DNA of 59,465 nucleotides from Gammaproteobacteria bacterium (GTDB taxonomy: Bacteria; Pseudomonadota; Gammaproteobacteria; Pseudomonadales; Pseudohongiellaceae), in assembly GCA_029253585.1 (NCBI GenBank), contig JAQWZF010000019.1, forward strand, positions 1-59,465, read 5' to 3'. The notes under the pieces are model-generated. The model saw only the letters and a list, made by a program, of their open reading frames with translations. It was not told the origin of the DNA and made no database searches. Of the stretch, positions 1 through 7,896 are shown piece after piece. Within the stretch, counting starts at the first letter, position 1. Every line of letters starts with the position of its first letter. Position numbers and translations under genes: made by a program.

Positions 1-168
1 ACCTCCGGGCGGTCCAGGCGGTCCACCTCCGGGCGGTCCAGGCGGTCCACCTCCGGGCGGTCCAGGCGGTCCACCTCCGGGCGGTCCAGGCGGACCACCT
101 CCGGGCGGTCCAGGCGGTCCACCTCCAGGAGGTCCAGGCGATCCACCTCCAGGAGGTCCAGGCGATGA
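1..168 (+). repeat. 24-bp tandem repeat encoding PPGGPGGP
   Basis: Seven consecutive 24-base units cover 1-168. The first five are nearly identical (one T-to-A change in unit 4). The last two carry the same set of changes (AGGAGG for GGGCGG and a GAT codon), so divergence increases toward the 3' end. The array continues leftwards out of the window. The unit length is a multiple of three, so gain or loss of units keeps the reading frame. Confidence 0.9.
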
Positions 169-316
169 CTCGATGTCCAGGGAAGATGTAATTGCCGCAG
201 TTGGCCCCCAATGCGCCCAATATGTACCTAGTGAGCCACCTAGCGACGCATCAGCGTTCTTAGCATCTGTTCCCGATTCTTGTAAGTCGGCGTTTGCGCA
301 GCTATTTAGCGAATAG
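2..316 (+). CDS. Collagen-like Pro/Gly-repeat protein, C-terminal part
   Basis: This is the 3' end of a gene that starts before the window; the frame is open from base 2 to the TAG at 314-316 (104 residues visible). The first ~55 residues are an 8-residue repeat, PPGGPGGP, that ends as PPGGPGD. After it come about 45 non-repetitive residues with two cysteines (in GPQCAQY and DSCKSAF), ending AQLFSE. Gly-rich, Pro-rich repeats of this type occur in surface or extracellular low-complexity proteins. They are not strict Gly-X-Y collagen. The two C-terminal cysteines could form a disulfide if the protein is exported, but the signal peptide, if any, is outside the window. A strong hairpin terminator follows 23 bases after the stop. 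Function is unknown. Confidence 0.6.
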   Translation, partial: PPGGPGGPPPGGPGGPPPGGPGGPPPGGPGGPPPGGPGGPPPGGPGDPPPGGPGDDSMSREDVIAAVGPQCAQYVPSEPPSDASAFLASVPDSCKSAFAQLFSE

Positions 317-338
317 GCGACATCAGGTTAAAAAAGAA

Positions 339-369
339 GGCCGGCAAGCGAAAACTTGCCGGCCTTTTT
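339..369. terminator. Strong intrinsic terminator, probably bidirectional
   Basis: A perfect 10-bp stem (GGCCGGCAAG with CTTGCCGGCC) closes a 6-base loop and is followed by TTTTT. An A-rich tract on the left side gives a T-rich run on the other strand. It sits between the collagen-like gene (+) and the end of the lytic transglycosylase gene (-), so it can serve both. Confidence 0.85.
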
Positions 370-468
370 GATATTGACCATTAGAATGGTAGTTCATTCA
401 ACAACCATCGCGTACCCTGCTTCTTGGCTGCGTACAAGACCTCTTTGAAAGAAGAACTTTTTCTTGAA

Positions 469-1524
469 CTATAGATTGAGAGCCGTTTTTAGTTTTCGAG
501 CCTCGGGAACAGGTAGCAAGATATATTGAGGATAGACTGGATGAGTGTGATTTTTTAAATATGCAGGATTTAGCTTGCCTATATCCTCCACGCTTATGTC
601 AACATGCGTTGCTATTTCATCGAAGCTCATAAAGTTCGCCGTATCTACGTTTTCATACTGAACGATGTCCTCGAATTCCGATAAATTAACAGAGTACTGG
701 GACGGCTTCTCTATAATGTTAGCTAAAGCAAGGATTCTAGCGATGTGATTTCGAGTCTCGTGAGGTATTCTTATTTCCCAGATGTTTTCATTCGAAGGCT
801 CCAGTCCAGCGCGAGTGGCCCGAGCGATCAGCTCATTTTCTCCCATGTTATAAGCCGCAAAAACAACAAGCCATTGATTGTCAAACAGCGTTGCTAGATA
901 TTTAAGATATTCAATAGCTGCTAATGTTGATCTGATCGGATCAAACCTAGCCTCATACCATTCGTCTGAAGGTAGACCGTAACTTTTTCCTGTTGCGCGA
1001 GTAAATTGCCATAGCCCAGCAGCATTCTTATTGGATACAGCCGTTGTAACCAAGGCCGTCTCCACCAAGGGGAGTAAGGCTACTTCTAAAGGTAACCCAT
1101 GCTCCTGAACTGTCCTAACAATGTCTGAGAAGAAAGGGTAGCCTCTCTCAGCTATAACCTCAAAGTAATTTTCTTGCGATAAATAGTACGATATTTGGTC
1201 GTTGCGGGATGCATTGTCATAGTAGGCCTGTAATTTGAGCCCGCCTCGTAACTCAGTCCATATAGAGGGAGTTGATGTTTGATCATCTTCACTCAGACCG
1301 ATAACAGTAGGTATACGTCTTTCGGTAAGGGTTGACTTCCAGGTTAATACTGTCCTCAGAGCTTCAATTATTTCCTGGTCTACCGTGGGGCCAACGTTGG
1401 AGCTTTCGATCCTTGAGCCGGCTATAGATGTTGAACTCTGGCGCACTGACTTTTGTGTAGTAGAAATTGAGCAACCACATAAAATTAGAATCATTAAAAA
1501 ACTAGCTGATCTTTTATATGTCAT
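469..1524 (-). CDS. Membrane-bound lytic murein transglycosylase (MltD-like lipoprotein)
   Basis: Predicted outer-membrane lipoprotein that cleaves the MurNAc-GlcNAc bond of peptidoglycan, forming 1,6-anhydro-muropeptides. The N-terminus is a lipoprotein signal ending in LCGC. An SLT domain fills the middle: catalytic Glu in LVETAL, then NAAGLWQFTRATG and AAYNMGENE, which match the family-1 MltD type. The C-terminal region (FDEIATHV... LNPAY) resembles the MltD part that precedes the LysM repeats, but no clear LysM repeat follows, so the protein is shorter than typical MltD (about 350 residues). I take the ATG at 1524 because it gives a compact signal peptide; an in-frame ATG at 1551 would add nine residues. 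Neither has a good ribosome-binding site. The gene stands alone in an AT-rich stretch, which may mean it was acquired. Confidence 0.8.
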   Translation of the reverse strand: MTYKRSASFLMILILCGCSISTTQKSVRQSSTSIAGSRIESSNVGPTVDQEIIEALRTVLTWKSTLTERRIPTVIGLSEDDQTSTPSIWTELRGGLKLQAYYDNASRNDQISYYLSQENYFEVIAERGYPFFSDIVRTVQEHGLPLEVALLPLVETALVTTAVSNKNAAGLWQFTRATGKSYGLPSDEWYEARFDPIRSTLAAIEYLKYLATLFDNQWLVVFAAYNMGENELIARATRAGLEPSNENIWEIRIPHETRNHIARILALANIIEKPSQYSVNLSEFEDIVQYENVDTANFMSFDEIATHVDISVEDIGKLNPAYLKNHTHPVYPQYILLPVPEARKLKTALNL

Positions 1525-1913
1525 TATGTTCACTACTAAGTTTGAATTCATTCATTTAGAATTGACTTCACGATAGTAATTTTTAGTTTTTTTTGACTAA
1601 CAGGATACCAAATTTATCAAACCAAGCGCTTATAGTCATGTTGCTGTTGAGCGGTAGTGGACGCAACCTGTTAAGTTTACGTTCTCCCGATTAGAAATCA
1701 TGAAATTTCTTTCTACCAAAGCAGTGTCCGTAGTTGCTGAAAGTAAAGCAAACGCGCTGAATTTCCAGCCTCATGCGACAACCCTGTTTTCCTCTGTGCT
1801 GGCGTTAGTCTATTCGTTCTCGAGTATTTGAGCAATTTTTCGTTGAGAAACTGGGTTTTTTACGCAATTAGTCTCATTGCTCTCAGATCTTCTAGCTACG
1901 CTACAGATCCCAC
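1525..1913. other. Intergenic stretch with no recognised gene
   Basis: AT-rich spacer between the transglycosylase start and the left end of the IS3 remnant. A 43-codon ORF at 1700-1831 has no recognisable features and no convincing ribosome-binding site. I see no RNA gene, terminator or clear promoter here. Confidence 0.5.
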
Positions 1914-1939
1914 TGACCTTTCCCCTAAGTTAGTACCAT
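1914..1939 (+). repeat. IS3 terminal inverted repeat, orfB end
   Basis: Begins TGACCTTTCCCCTAAG and ends TTAGTACCAT. It matches the reverse complement of 3085-3111 (TAACCTGTTCCCCGATT then TTAGGACCAT) with a few mismatches and small gaps. The family's terminal TG is kept at this end. Confidence 0.7.
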
Positions 1940-1961
1940 TCACAGGATGAGAAAATTCAAT

Positions 1962-2786
1962 CTAAGCTGCTCTTGCAGCAAACTCCACTGGCGGAACATA
2001 TCCCAGTGAAATTTGTGGACTTGCGTTATTATAGTGCTCTCTCTATTTGTCAATTTCCAATCTGGCTTCATCAAGCGACTTAAACCAGTACTGATTCAAA
2101 CATTCGTTCCTGAACTTGCCATTCAGGCTCCCCACAAGGGCATTTTGAGTAGGCTTCCCAGGCTGGATAAAACTAAGCTTCACGCCCGATTCCCTGCTCC
2201 AGAAAAACATCGCTTTACTCGTATACTCGGTTCCGTCACCGCAAACTATGGTCTTAGGCAATTCTCTAAACTCCTTTAGCTCATCTAAGAAGCGAGCTAC
2301 CGAATAGCCTGTGATCGATACCGAGGTCAACTGTCCAACCATTTCTCTCGAATAATCATCAACTATACTGAGTACTCGAAATCGTCTGCCATTGCTTAAC
2401 TGATCTGAAACAGAGTCCATCGACCATCACTAATTTACTTTAAGTGGCACCTCCATTGGTAATCTTTGCCGTTGCAGCTTCTTGCGCTTCTTTGTTTGGA
2501 CTTGAAGACTTTCTTCCGTATATGCTCGATAGTCTCGCTTCTTGTTGATCACCAGTCCTTAGCCTTCCAGAAGGCCGTGGAGAAGTAAATATCCATAGCG
2601 GGGATATTCAACCGCTAGCGCTTTCATTCGTTTACGTAGCTCCAGATCGTCTCCTGAGCAGGCTAAATATCGGTAGGATGTTCGACTAAGCCCTGCAAGG
2701 CGACAAGCTAATCGTTCGCTGATCCTATGACGCTCGATAGATGGCTTACGATTTCCTTTCGGCCTGCGGGCTCCACCACTTTTTTT
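1962..2786 (-). pseudogene. IS3 orfB transposase (DDE integrase), four nonsense mutations
   Basis: Reading from the frameshift site gives an IS3 OrfB without any indel, but with in-frame stops at 2559-2561 (TAA), 2430-2432 (TAG), 2427-2429 (TGA) and 2043-2045 (TAG). The normal terminator is the TAG at 1962-1964 after EFAARAA. The stops replace residues that are usually Glu, Gln, Arg and Trp at these places in close relatives (from memory). The DDE triad is damaged as well: the usual DNGxEF reads GDGTEY, and the usual FVESxNG reads LVGSLNG, so the second Asp and the Glu are gone. The open 125-residue piece at 2043-2420 is the middle of this gene, not a gene of its own. Confidence 0.88.
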
Positions 2787-3037
2787 GACAGCACATCCTT
2801 CATAGCTTCGACTTCGAGCAGTTTGTCAGCAAGTAGCCGTTTTAACTTATTGTTCTCAGTCTCGAGCTCACGTAGCCGCTTAGTCTCGTTGACTTCCAAT
2901 CCGGCAAACTTACTGCGCCAGTTGGAGAAAGTGCCGCTTGAGGTACCCAAATCTCTACAAATGTCTTCGACCTGGGCTCCGGCCTCGTGCTCTTTGATCG
3001 CTTTAGTTATCTGTTCGTCTGAATACCGCTTATTCAT
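2708..3037 (-). CDS. IS3 orfA transposase subunit (HTH, leucine zipper)
   Basis: A 109-residue IS3 OrfA. Its N-terminal helix-turn-helix (YSDEQITKAIKEHEAG, then EDICRDLG and TFSNWRSKF) binds the IS ends. The Leu/Glu-rich helix (LRELETENNKLKRLLADKL) is the zipper that pairs OrfA and OrfAB. The frame is intact and starts at an ATG preceded by GGAGAGCT on the minus strand. OrfA alone does not transpose; in IS3 elements it tends to repress the element. The partner orfB is dead, so at most this protein could bind related IS ends elsewhere in the genome. Confidence 0.85.
   Translation of the reverse strand: MNKRYSDEQITKAIKEHEAGAQVEDICRDLGTSSGTFSNWRSKFAGLEVNETKRLRELETENNKLKRLLADKLLEVEAMKDVLSKKVVEPAGRKEIVSHLSSVIGSAND
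2780..2786 (-). promoter_or_regulatory. A7 slippery sequence for -1 ribosomal frameshift
   Basis: Seven consecutive A residues on the minus strand, in the orfA codons TCA AAA AAA GTG. Slipping back by one base there moves translation into the orfB frame (lower-coordinate phase shifts from 2 to 0 mod 3), giving a KKSGG junction and the fused OrfAB transposase. This is the classical IS3 arrangement, preserved although orfB is now interrupted. Confidence 0.7.
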
Positions 3038-3084
3038 ATCGAGCTCTCCATCCTGTTAGATTAACTGGAAATCTCATCGAGGTC

Positions 3085-3111
3085 ATGGTCCTAAAATCGG
3101 GGAACAGGTTA
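3085..3111 (-). repeat. IS3 terminal inverted repeat, orfA end
   Basis: Read on the minus strand it starts TAACCTGTTCCCCGATT, the partner of 1914-1939. The terminal TG expected for IS3 elements has become TA, one more sign of decay. It lies about 50 bases upstream of orfA. Confidence 0.7.
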
Positions 3112-3178
3112 AATTATTCAAGGTATAGTTTGTGCTAAAGTGACGGGTTCTGGTCTGAGCAAAAACGCCGAGGTCTCT

Positions 3179-4126
3179 ATGTCTAAAGCCTTACCACTAG
3201 CGGTGCTTGTGAGCGCACTTTTTGTTGCCACTTATTTGATACTAGCAGTAAACGGTGTTGCATTTCACTTCGAAGTAGGCGAGGAGATTGGTGAAATATC
3301 GAGTTGGTGCGAGCGTGTAAGTGGTAGTGTGTTTCGGGAGCCGTCAAATACACTAAGTAATCTTGGCTTTATGGCCTCTGGGTTACTAATGCTTAAGGTG
3401 CTCTCGGCAGAAGGAGAATCGGATGGCGCGGCCAAAAACACATTTATCGGATTAAACCGAATCAGCGTTTTGTATGCCGCCGCTGTGATTTATCTTGGTC
3501 CTGGATCTTGGCTAATGCACGGTACGCATACGGCTTGGGGTGGTTGGGCCGATAATCTAAGCATGGTCATGTACATCATCTTTCCGTGGCTTTATAACTT
3601 AAAAGAGATGGGCCGCTGGAGTCCTTCTCGGTTTCTGCAAGTGTATTTTGCAATAGTGCTCATGTATTCAATTGCTCGTTGGCTTTTTGGTGAGCGCTTA
3701 GGAATAGGTCTAGATCTATTTGGTTTATCAATCGGACTGTGGATAATCTCGGAGACTCTTTTTAGATTTTGGTCTTCATTCTTTCGCTGGTTTTCGGGAA
3801 GCGTTGGTTTTTTAGTCGCGGCAGTTTTCGGAATTTTTCCAGAGGAGATATTCGCTAACTTGGGCAATTATTGGTGGATCATCCTCTTTTGGCTGCCAGC
3901 TCTCTTGGCTCGTAATCGTCCCAACTTACAGCGAACATATACGCCGTGGTTTTTCCTTGGAATGTTCTCCTACATGGCTGCCTTCGCCATTTGGCTCCAA
4001 GGCTATCCCGGTACGCCTTACTGCGAGCCTGATTCGTGGGTGCAGCCGCATGCGATTTGGCATTTGCTCACCGCGGTATCTACGTGGTGCTTCTTCAAAT
4101 TTTATCGAACAGAACGGAAGCGCTAA
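3179..4126 (+). CDS. Ceramidase-family (CREST superfamily) membrane hydrolase
   Basis: Polytopic inner-membrane protein of about 315 residues with about seven hydrophobic segments. It carries the blocks of the alkaline ceramidase family: SWCERV, FREPSNTLSNLGFM, then LMHGTHTAWGGWADNLSM, and a C-terminal AIWHLLTAVSTW. The Ser, Asp and His residues in these blocks form the zinc hydrolase site in this superfamily. Characterised members hydrolyse the amide bond of ceramides; bacterial substrates may be other N-acyl lipids. The ATG at 3179 has an AGG about seven bases upstream and places the first membrane helix right at the N-terminus. A GTG at 3140 would add 13 residues. The gene stands alone directly beside the IS3 remnant, in an AT-rich segment. 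Confidence 0.75.
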   Translation: MSKALPLAVLVSALFVATYLILAVNGVAFHFEVGEEIGEISSWCERVSGSVFREPSNTLSNLGFMASGLLMLKVLSAEGESDGAAKNTFIGLNRISVLYAAAVIYLGPGSWLMHGTHTAWGGWADNLSMVMYIIFPWLYNLKEMGRWSPSRFLQVYFAIVLMYSIARWLFGERLGIGLDLFGLSIGLWIISETLFRFWSSFFRWFSGSVGFLVAAVFGIFPEEIFANLGNYWWIILFWLPALLARNRPNLQRTYTPWFFLGMFSYMAAFAIWLQGYPGTPYCEPDSWVQPHAIWHLLTAVSTWCFFKFYRTERKR

Positions 4127-4278
4127 TCTGAAAATAATCGCTACCAAAGTTATCGAGCGAGAATTCTAAAGAGGTTGCTTGTTTGGTTATGATAGTTTCA
4201 GTCGAGTAAAGTTTAAGATATTCGTTGGTGTGCTGAAAGAAAGAGACTTACTCGATTGGGCCATGCAGTCTACTGAAC

Positions 4279-5136
4279 CTAGTCTGACTTAAGGTCGCGC
4301 AGAGCCTTCTGGCTCTTCTGTAGTTTCTTCAGATGATCTTTCAATAGCGGCTTGCGAAGTCTGGCGACGCCGGTCGCCAGTACATCAATCACAACCAGAT
4401 GAGCGATACGCGAGGATACCGGCGCAAAGGCCTGGTGCTCTTCCTCCATATTCACATAGATAGGCAGGCTACATTGCTCACTCAAGGGGGTATTCTGAGG
4501 TGCCAGCCCAATGATTGTGGCGCCGGCTTCGCGAGCGAGGCGGACACTCTCTAATAGGGCGCGTGTCTGACCAGATTGGGATATCGCCACCACAACATCA
4601 TCGGCACCCAAAGAGATAGCCGACATATGCTGAATGTGGGGGTCTGTATAGGCCGACGATGAGAGCTGCAGGCGGAAGAATTTATGTTGTGCGTCGGCGG
4701 CGACCGACCCGGATGCGCCAAACCCATAAAATTCCACTCGGTTGGCGTTGCTAATGGTATAGATCGCGGTCTCCAACACCTCGGGATCTAGCTCATCGCG
4801 CACCGTTAGCAAGGACCCTACAGTAGTATCGAAAACCTTATTGCGCAAATCTTCGACGGTGTCTTTATCATCCACAGCAAACTGTGTGTAGACACCGCCT
4901 AGGCCTAGCTGCTGAGCCAGCTGAAGCTTAAAAGAGAGGAAGCCATCAAATCCTATCGCGCGACAGAAGCGAATCACGGTGGGCTCGCTGACGCCGGAAT
5001 TGGCGGCGAGGTCGACAATACGCATCTTGATCACGTCATTGGCGTGTTCTAACACGTAACTAGCCACTTTAGCCTCGGACTTGCGCAAGACAGAGCCGCT
5101 GTCGGCTATACGTCGTATCAGATTAGGTGATTCCAC
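4279..5136 (-). CDS. RpiR-family transcriptional regulator, HexR-like
   Basis: About 285-residue regulator with an N-terminal RpiR helix-turn-helix (SEAKVASYVLE, then SGVSEPTVIRFCRAIG and KLQLAQQLG) and a C-terminal SIS sugar-phosphate domain (about residues 115-260; VEFYGFGASG, VVVAISQSGQTRALL). HexR in gammaproteobacteria represses Entner-Doudoroff and glucose-catabolism genes and releases DNA on binding KDPG. The sequence is of that type, but no zwf, edd or eda gene is nearby, so the regulon is not shown by context. I choose the GTG at 5136: AGGAAG lies just upstream and the length before SEAKV then matches HexR. A GTG at 5160 would add eight residues. Confidence 0.75.
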   Translation of the reverse strand: MESPNLIRRIADSGSVLRKSEAKVASYVLEHANDVIKMRIVDLAANSGVSEPTVIRFCRAIGFDGFLSFKLQLAQQLGLGGVYTQFAVDDKDTVEDLRNKVFDTTVGSLLTVRDELDPEVLETAIYTISNANRVEFYGFGASGSVAADAQHKFFRLQLSSSAYTDPHIQHMSAISLGADDVVVAISQSGQTRALLESVRLAREAGATIIGLAPQNTPLSEQCSLPIYVNMEEEHQAFAPVSSRIAHLVVIDVLATGVARLRKPLLKDHLKKLQKSQKALRDLKSD

Positions 5137-5325
5137 TCGCTTCCTGCTAAATTTACCCACACAAATTGACGGACTAGAAATAGGCTTCCATGCTACTCAA
5201 TTTACCAGGCTATCGCACCTGTTTACCGCGAGCGGCTCGGCAACAAGACACCTACTAATGAAGCGGCGAATACCCATCATGGCAGTAGTCAACAGTACAG
5301 ATAGTAAAGACAGTCCACAAAGAAA

Positions 5326-6489
5326 ATGATTGATCTTAGATTAGAATTCGTAGACTCCATAGCCAGCATAGGCGAAGAGCAGTGGAACGGTCTGGCAGGG
5401 AAGGACAACCCTTTTACCCGTTATGAGTTCCTATGGGCGCTAGAGAAGACCGGCTGCACGACGCAGAGCACCGGCTGGGAGCCACACCACGTCGCCGTCT
5501 ATGGCCCTAAGCTGAAAGGAGCGACGCAAAATCTGGTGGCTGTCATGCCGCTGTACCAGAAGACTAATTCCTACGGTGAATATGTATTCGATTGGTCTTG
5601 GGCGAGCGCCTATCTGAACTACGGCCTTAGCTACTATCCGAAGTTTGTCAGTGCCGTCCCCTTCACCCCCAGCCATGGTACGCGGCTGTTTACCGATGAG
5701 TCGGCCAATAAGACTGACATCGCTCAACTGATATTTGAAAAGCTACAGGAAAAAGCAGAATCACTGGACGCGTCTTCCTGGCATATCCTCTTTCCGACCA
5801 AGCAAGAGAACGAATTGTTCGAGACTATTGGTATTCCGGCAAGAACGGCCTGTCAGTTTCACTGGTTCAATAGAGACTATTCGAGCTTCGATGAATTTTT
5901 GCAGACGCTGAACTCTCGCAAGCGCAAGAACATAAAAAAAGAGCGACAGAAGATAGCAGAGCGGGGCACAACATTTGAGACCTTAGAAGGGGCGAACATA
6001 GGGCCGCAGCACTGGGATATTTTCTACCAGTTCTATCAAAGCACTTACATGATGCGCGGCATGCAGGGCTATCTAAGTCAGGACTTCTTTATTGAGATAG
6101 GCAAGCTGATGCCAGAGCAGTTATTCATGATAGTTGCACTGGACGGCGAAAACATCATTGCTGCTGCCTTGTTCTTCAAGAATTCAGAGAAGGCATTTGG
6201 CAGATACTGGGGCAGCGCAAGAGACTATCAGTTCCTCCATTTCGAGACCTGCTATTACCAGGGCCAGGAGTATTGTATTGCGCACAAATTAAAGAGCTTC
6301 GACTCAGGTGCACAGGGCGAGCATAAGATTCAGCGCGGCTTCGAGCCGATTACAACCTATTCGAATCACTGGATCGCCAATGCGGGCTTCGCGCAGGCAA
6401 TACGTAATTTCCTAAACGAAGAGAAGGCCCATATAGAGCGCTACAAGGAAGAGGCGGCCTCTCTTCTTCCCTTTAGAAAGGAATCCTAA
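5326..6489 (+). CDS. FemAB-like / GNAT-fold acyltransferase (DUF482 type)
   Basis: A 387-residue cytosolic protein that looks like the FemAB-like family (PF04339, peptidoglycan biosynthesis or recognition), built on two GNAT folds. Supporting stretches are the N-terminal NPFTRYEFLWALEKTGCT, the central RKRKNIKKERQKIAERG, and the C-terminal RGFEPITTYSNHWI that is typical of this family. Characterised FemABX relatives transfer amino acids from aminoacyl-tRNA to lipid II. This branch is common in Proteobacteria but has no established substrate. The gene is alone and divergent from the RpiR-type regulator, with 190 bases between the two starts, so the regulator could act on it; that is only positional. 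Confidence 0.75.
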   Translation: MIDLRLEFVDSIASIGEEQWNGLAGKDNPFTRYEFLWALEKTGCTTQSTGWEPHHVAVYGPKLKGATQNLVAVMPLYQKTNSYGEYVFDWSWASAYLNYGLSYYPKFVSAVPFTPSHGTRLFTDESANKTDIAQLIFEKLQEKAESLDASSWHILFPTKQENELFETIGIPARTACQFHWFNRDYSSFDEFLQTLNSRKRKNIKKERQKIAERGTTFETLEGANIGPQHWDIFYQFYQSTYMMRGMQGYLSQDFFIEIGKLMPEQLFMIVALDGENIIAAALFFKNSEKAFGRYWGSARDYQFLHFETCYYQGQEYCIAHKLKSFDSGAQGEHKIQRGFEPITTYSNHWIANAGFAQAIRNFLNEEKAHIERYKEEAASLLPFRKES

Positions 6490-6800
6490 ACCCCGGAGGG
6501 AAATGCTAGTAAGCGCCCTGGTGCAGGCTCACGTAGAGAGCCTATTAAGAACAGGAACAAGCGTGTTTATAGGCTTTCATGACAACACCAAGAGGTAGCG
6601 AGAGTGGTTCAATCAATTAATCTCCGGCGCGGAGGCAGCCTACCAACTTTACTACGAGTAGCGATCGCACTACATCGCTACTCGTTGTGGCAGCTAAGAT
6701 GCTCGCTGTGTATAGATCTAGAAGATTTAAAGGTAGGGAAAGTAGTGGTACACAGTAATCAATTCCAATTAGACAAAGCTAGACAAGGGTCCGCTGACTT
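6490..6800. other. Intergenic stretch with no recognised gene
   Basis: Spacer between the FemAB-like gene and the pseudogene at 6801. The 66-codon ORF covering most of it has no recognisable domain. I see no terminator hairpin or RNA gene. Confidence 0.45.
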
Positions 6801-7268
6801 ATGAATAGGTTGATAAACAAGCTAGCCGTATTATTAATCAGTGCAACGGTGTGTTTCGGCGCGGTTGCTGCACAGAGCGCGAATATGACGGAGAATGAAA
6901 GAATAATTAGAGAGTTCGTGGATTCTTGGTCTGGCTCGGATGCCGAGGAGCTTGCCAACTACTTTGCCGAAGATGGTATCTATCATAATGTGCCATCGGG
7001 GGCAGTCTAGGGTCGAGATAATATCCAGCAGTTTATTTCTGGGTTTATACGTCCCTGGTAAAGTACCGACTGGGAGATAGTAAGCTTACTTGCCGACGGA
7101 GATCTCGTCATGGTTGAGAGGCTTGATAAAACCGTCGTGGCAGGCAGCCTGGTAAACCTCCCCTGTCTCGTATACTTCGAGCTGTAGAATGGGAAGATTA
7201 AAATCTGGCGTGACTACTTCGACCTTTCTACCTACACGACTGCACTGACTCAGGCACTGCAGCCCTAA
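6801..7268 (+). pseudogene. Exported limonene-1,2-epoxide-hydrolase-like / SnoaL-fold protein, three in-frame stops
   Basis: Reading one frame from the ATG at 6801 to the TAA at 7266-7268 gives a 155-codon protein with a signal peptide (cleavage near AVAAQS) and a SnoaL/LEH fold: NERIIREFVDSWSG, AEELANYFAEDGIYHNVP, then VERLDKTV, LVYFEL and GKIKIWRDYFDLSTY. The frame is interrupted by TAG 7008-7010, TAA 7059-7061 and TAG 7185-7187. The third replaces what is normally Glu in the ELENGKI-type turn. There is no indel. Family members use a cone-shaped fold to open epoxides or isomerise polyketides. Only the first 69 residues remain translatable, so the gene is dead unless stops are read through. 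Confidence 0.8.
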
Positions 7269-7299
7269 AGAATCAAAGCGGCTATAGGAAGTATAGAGC

Positions 7300-7824
7300 A
7301 TGACTCAGGCATTCGATTTCAAACCGATCCTACAAGGCCCTCGCGTCACTGTTCGTCCCATTCGGGCAGATGATTGGCAGGGCATGTACGCCGCCGCATC
7401 AAACCCTCAGGTCTGGGAGAATCATCCTGCCAGTAATCGTCATGAAGAACTAATTTTTCGCGGGTTCTTCGATGATGCGCTTGCAAGCGGCAGTGCCTTT
7501 ACCTTTGTCGATAGCGAGACTGACAGGATAATAGGATCTAGCCGTTACAACGGCCTCGATGAGGCTCTGGGCGAGATTGAGATTGGCTGGACCTTTCTCG
7601 ATCATGACTACTGGGGTGGTAGCTATAACGCTGAGATTAAGACGTTGATGCTAGACCATGCCTTCACGTTCATAGACACCGTCGTATTCTGGGTTGGGGA
7701 TACCAATATCGTTTCGATGCGCGCCATGGAGAAAATCGGCGGAGTGAAACGAGGCGAGGTAAAAGACAGGGTGCTAAACGGTACCAGCTATCCCCATATA
7801 ATCTACGAGATTCGAAAGAGTTAA
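7300..7824 (+). CDS. GNAT-family N-acetyltransferase (RimJ/RimL type)
   Basis: A 174-residue GNAT enzyme of the Acetyltransf_3 subgroup. It opens with GPRVTVRPIRADDW, has the beta-4 region EIEIGWTFLDHDYWGGSYN where the acetyl-CoA pyrophosphate-binding loop lies, and ends with NIVSMRAMEKIGGVKRG, the conserved RimJ/RimL-type segment with a Glu-Lys-x-Gly turn. The substrate cannot be read from sequence; relatives acetylate ribosomal protein N-termini, antibiotics or small amines. It starts 31 bases after the end of the epoxide-hydrolase-like pseudogene and is followed by a bidirectional terminator. Confidence 0.8.
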   Translation: MTQAFDFKPILQGPRVTVRPIRADDWQGMYAAASNPQVWENHPASNRHEELIFRGFFDDALASGSAFTFVDSETDRIIGSSRYNGLDEALGEIEIGWTFLDHDYWGGSYNAEIKTLMLDHAFTFIDTVVFWVGDTNIVSMRAMEKIGGVKRGEVKDRVLNGTSYPHIIYEIRKS

Positions 7825-7836
7825 TTACTTCATAAA

Positions 7837-7872
7837 AAAATGGCTTCAGGCTGTAGAAGACGAAGCCATTTT
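7837..7872. terminator. Bidirectional intrinsic terminator
   Basis: AAAATGGCTTC pairs perfectly with GAAGCCATTTT around a 14-base loop. The A7 run on the left gives T7 on the minus strand, and TTTT follows on the plus strand. It separates the converging GNAT gene (+) and the exported protein gene (-). Confidence 0.8.
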
Positions 7873-7896
7873 CTTGTTTCTAAAAGTGGTAGAAAC

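Larger units (their letters stand above)
1914..3111 (-). mobile_element. IS3-family insertion sequence, inactivated remnant
   Basis: A complete-length (about 1.2 kb) but dead IS3-family element. It has imperfect terminal inverted repeats at 1914-1939 and 3085-3111, an intact orfA (2708-3037) and an orfB (1962-2786) broken by four in-frame stop codons. The A7 slippery run used for -1 frameshifting between orfA and orfB is still present at 2780-2786. I see no target-site duplication: CCCAC lies to the left and AATTA to the right. The transposase has also lost catalytic residues, so the element can no longer move by itself. Confidence 0.85.

Noticed and set aside
1..168. CRISPR-like or non-coding tandem array
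   Set aside because: Units are directly adjacent with no spacers, and one frame is open through the array into a coding tail.
1700..1831. 43-codon ORF starting MKFLSTKAVSVV
   Set aside because: No ribosome-binding site, domain or signal peptide; AT-rich spacer next to an IS relic.
2043..2420. Separate 125-residue integrase gene
   Set aside because: It is the middle of the interrupted orfB; both its ends are nonsense mutations in the same frame.
6801..7268. Programmed stop-codon read-through or selenocysteine/pyrrolysine use
   Set aside because: Three different-context stops (TAG, TAA, TAG) replace ordinary residues, with no recoding structure seen; decay is simpler.
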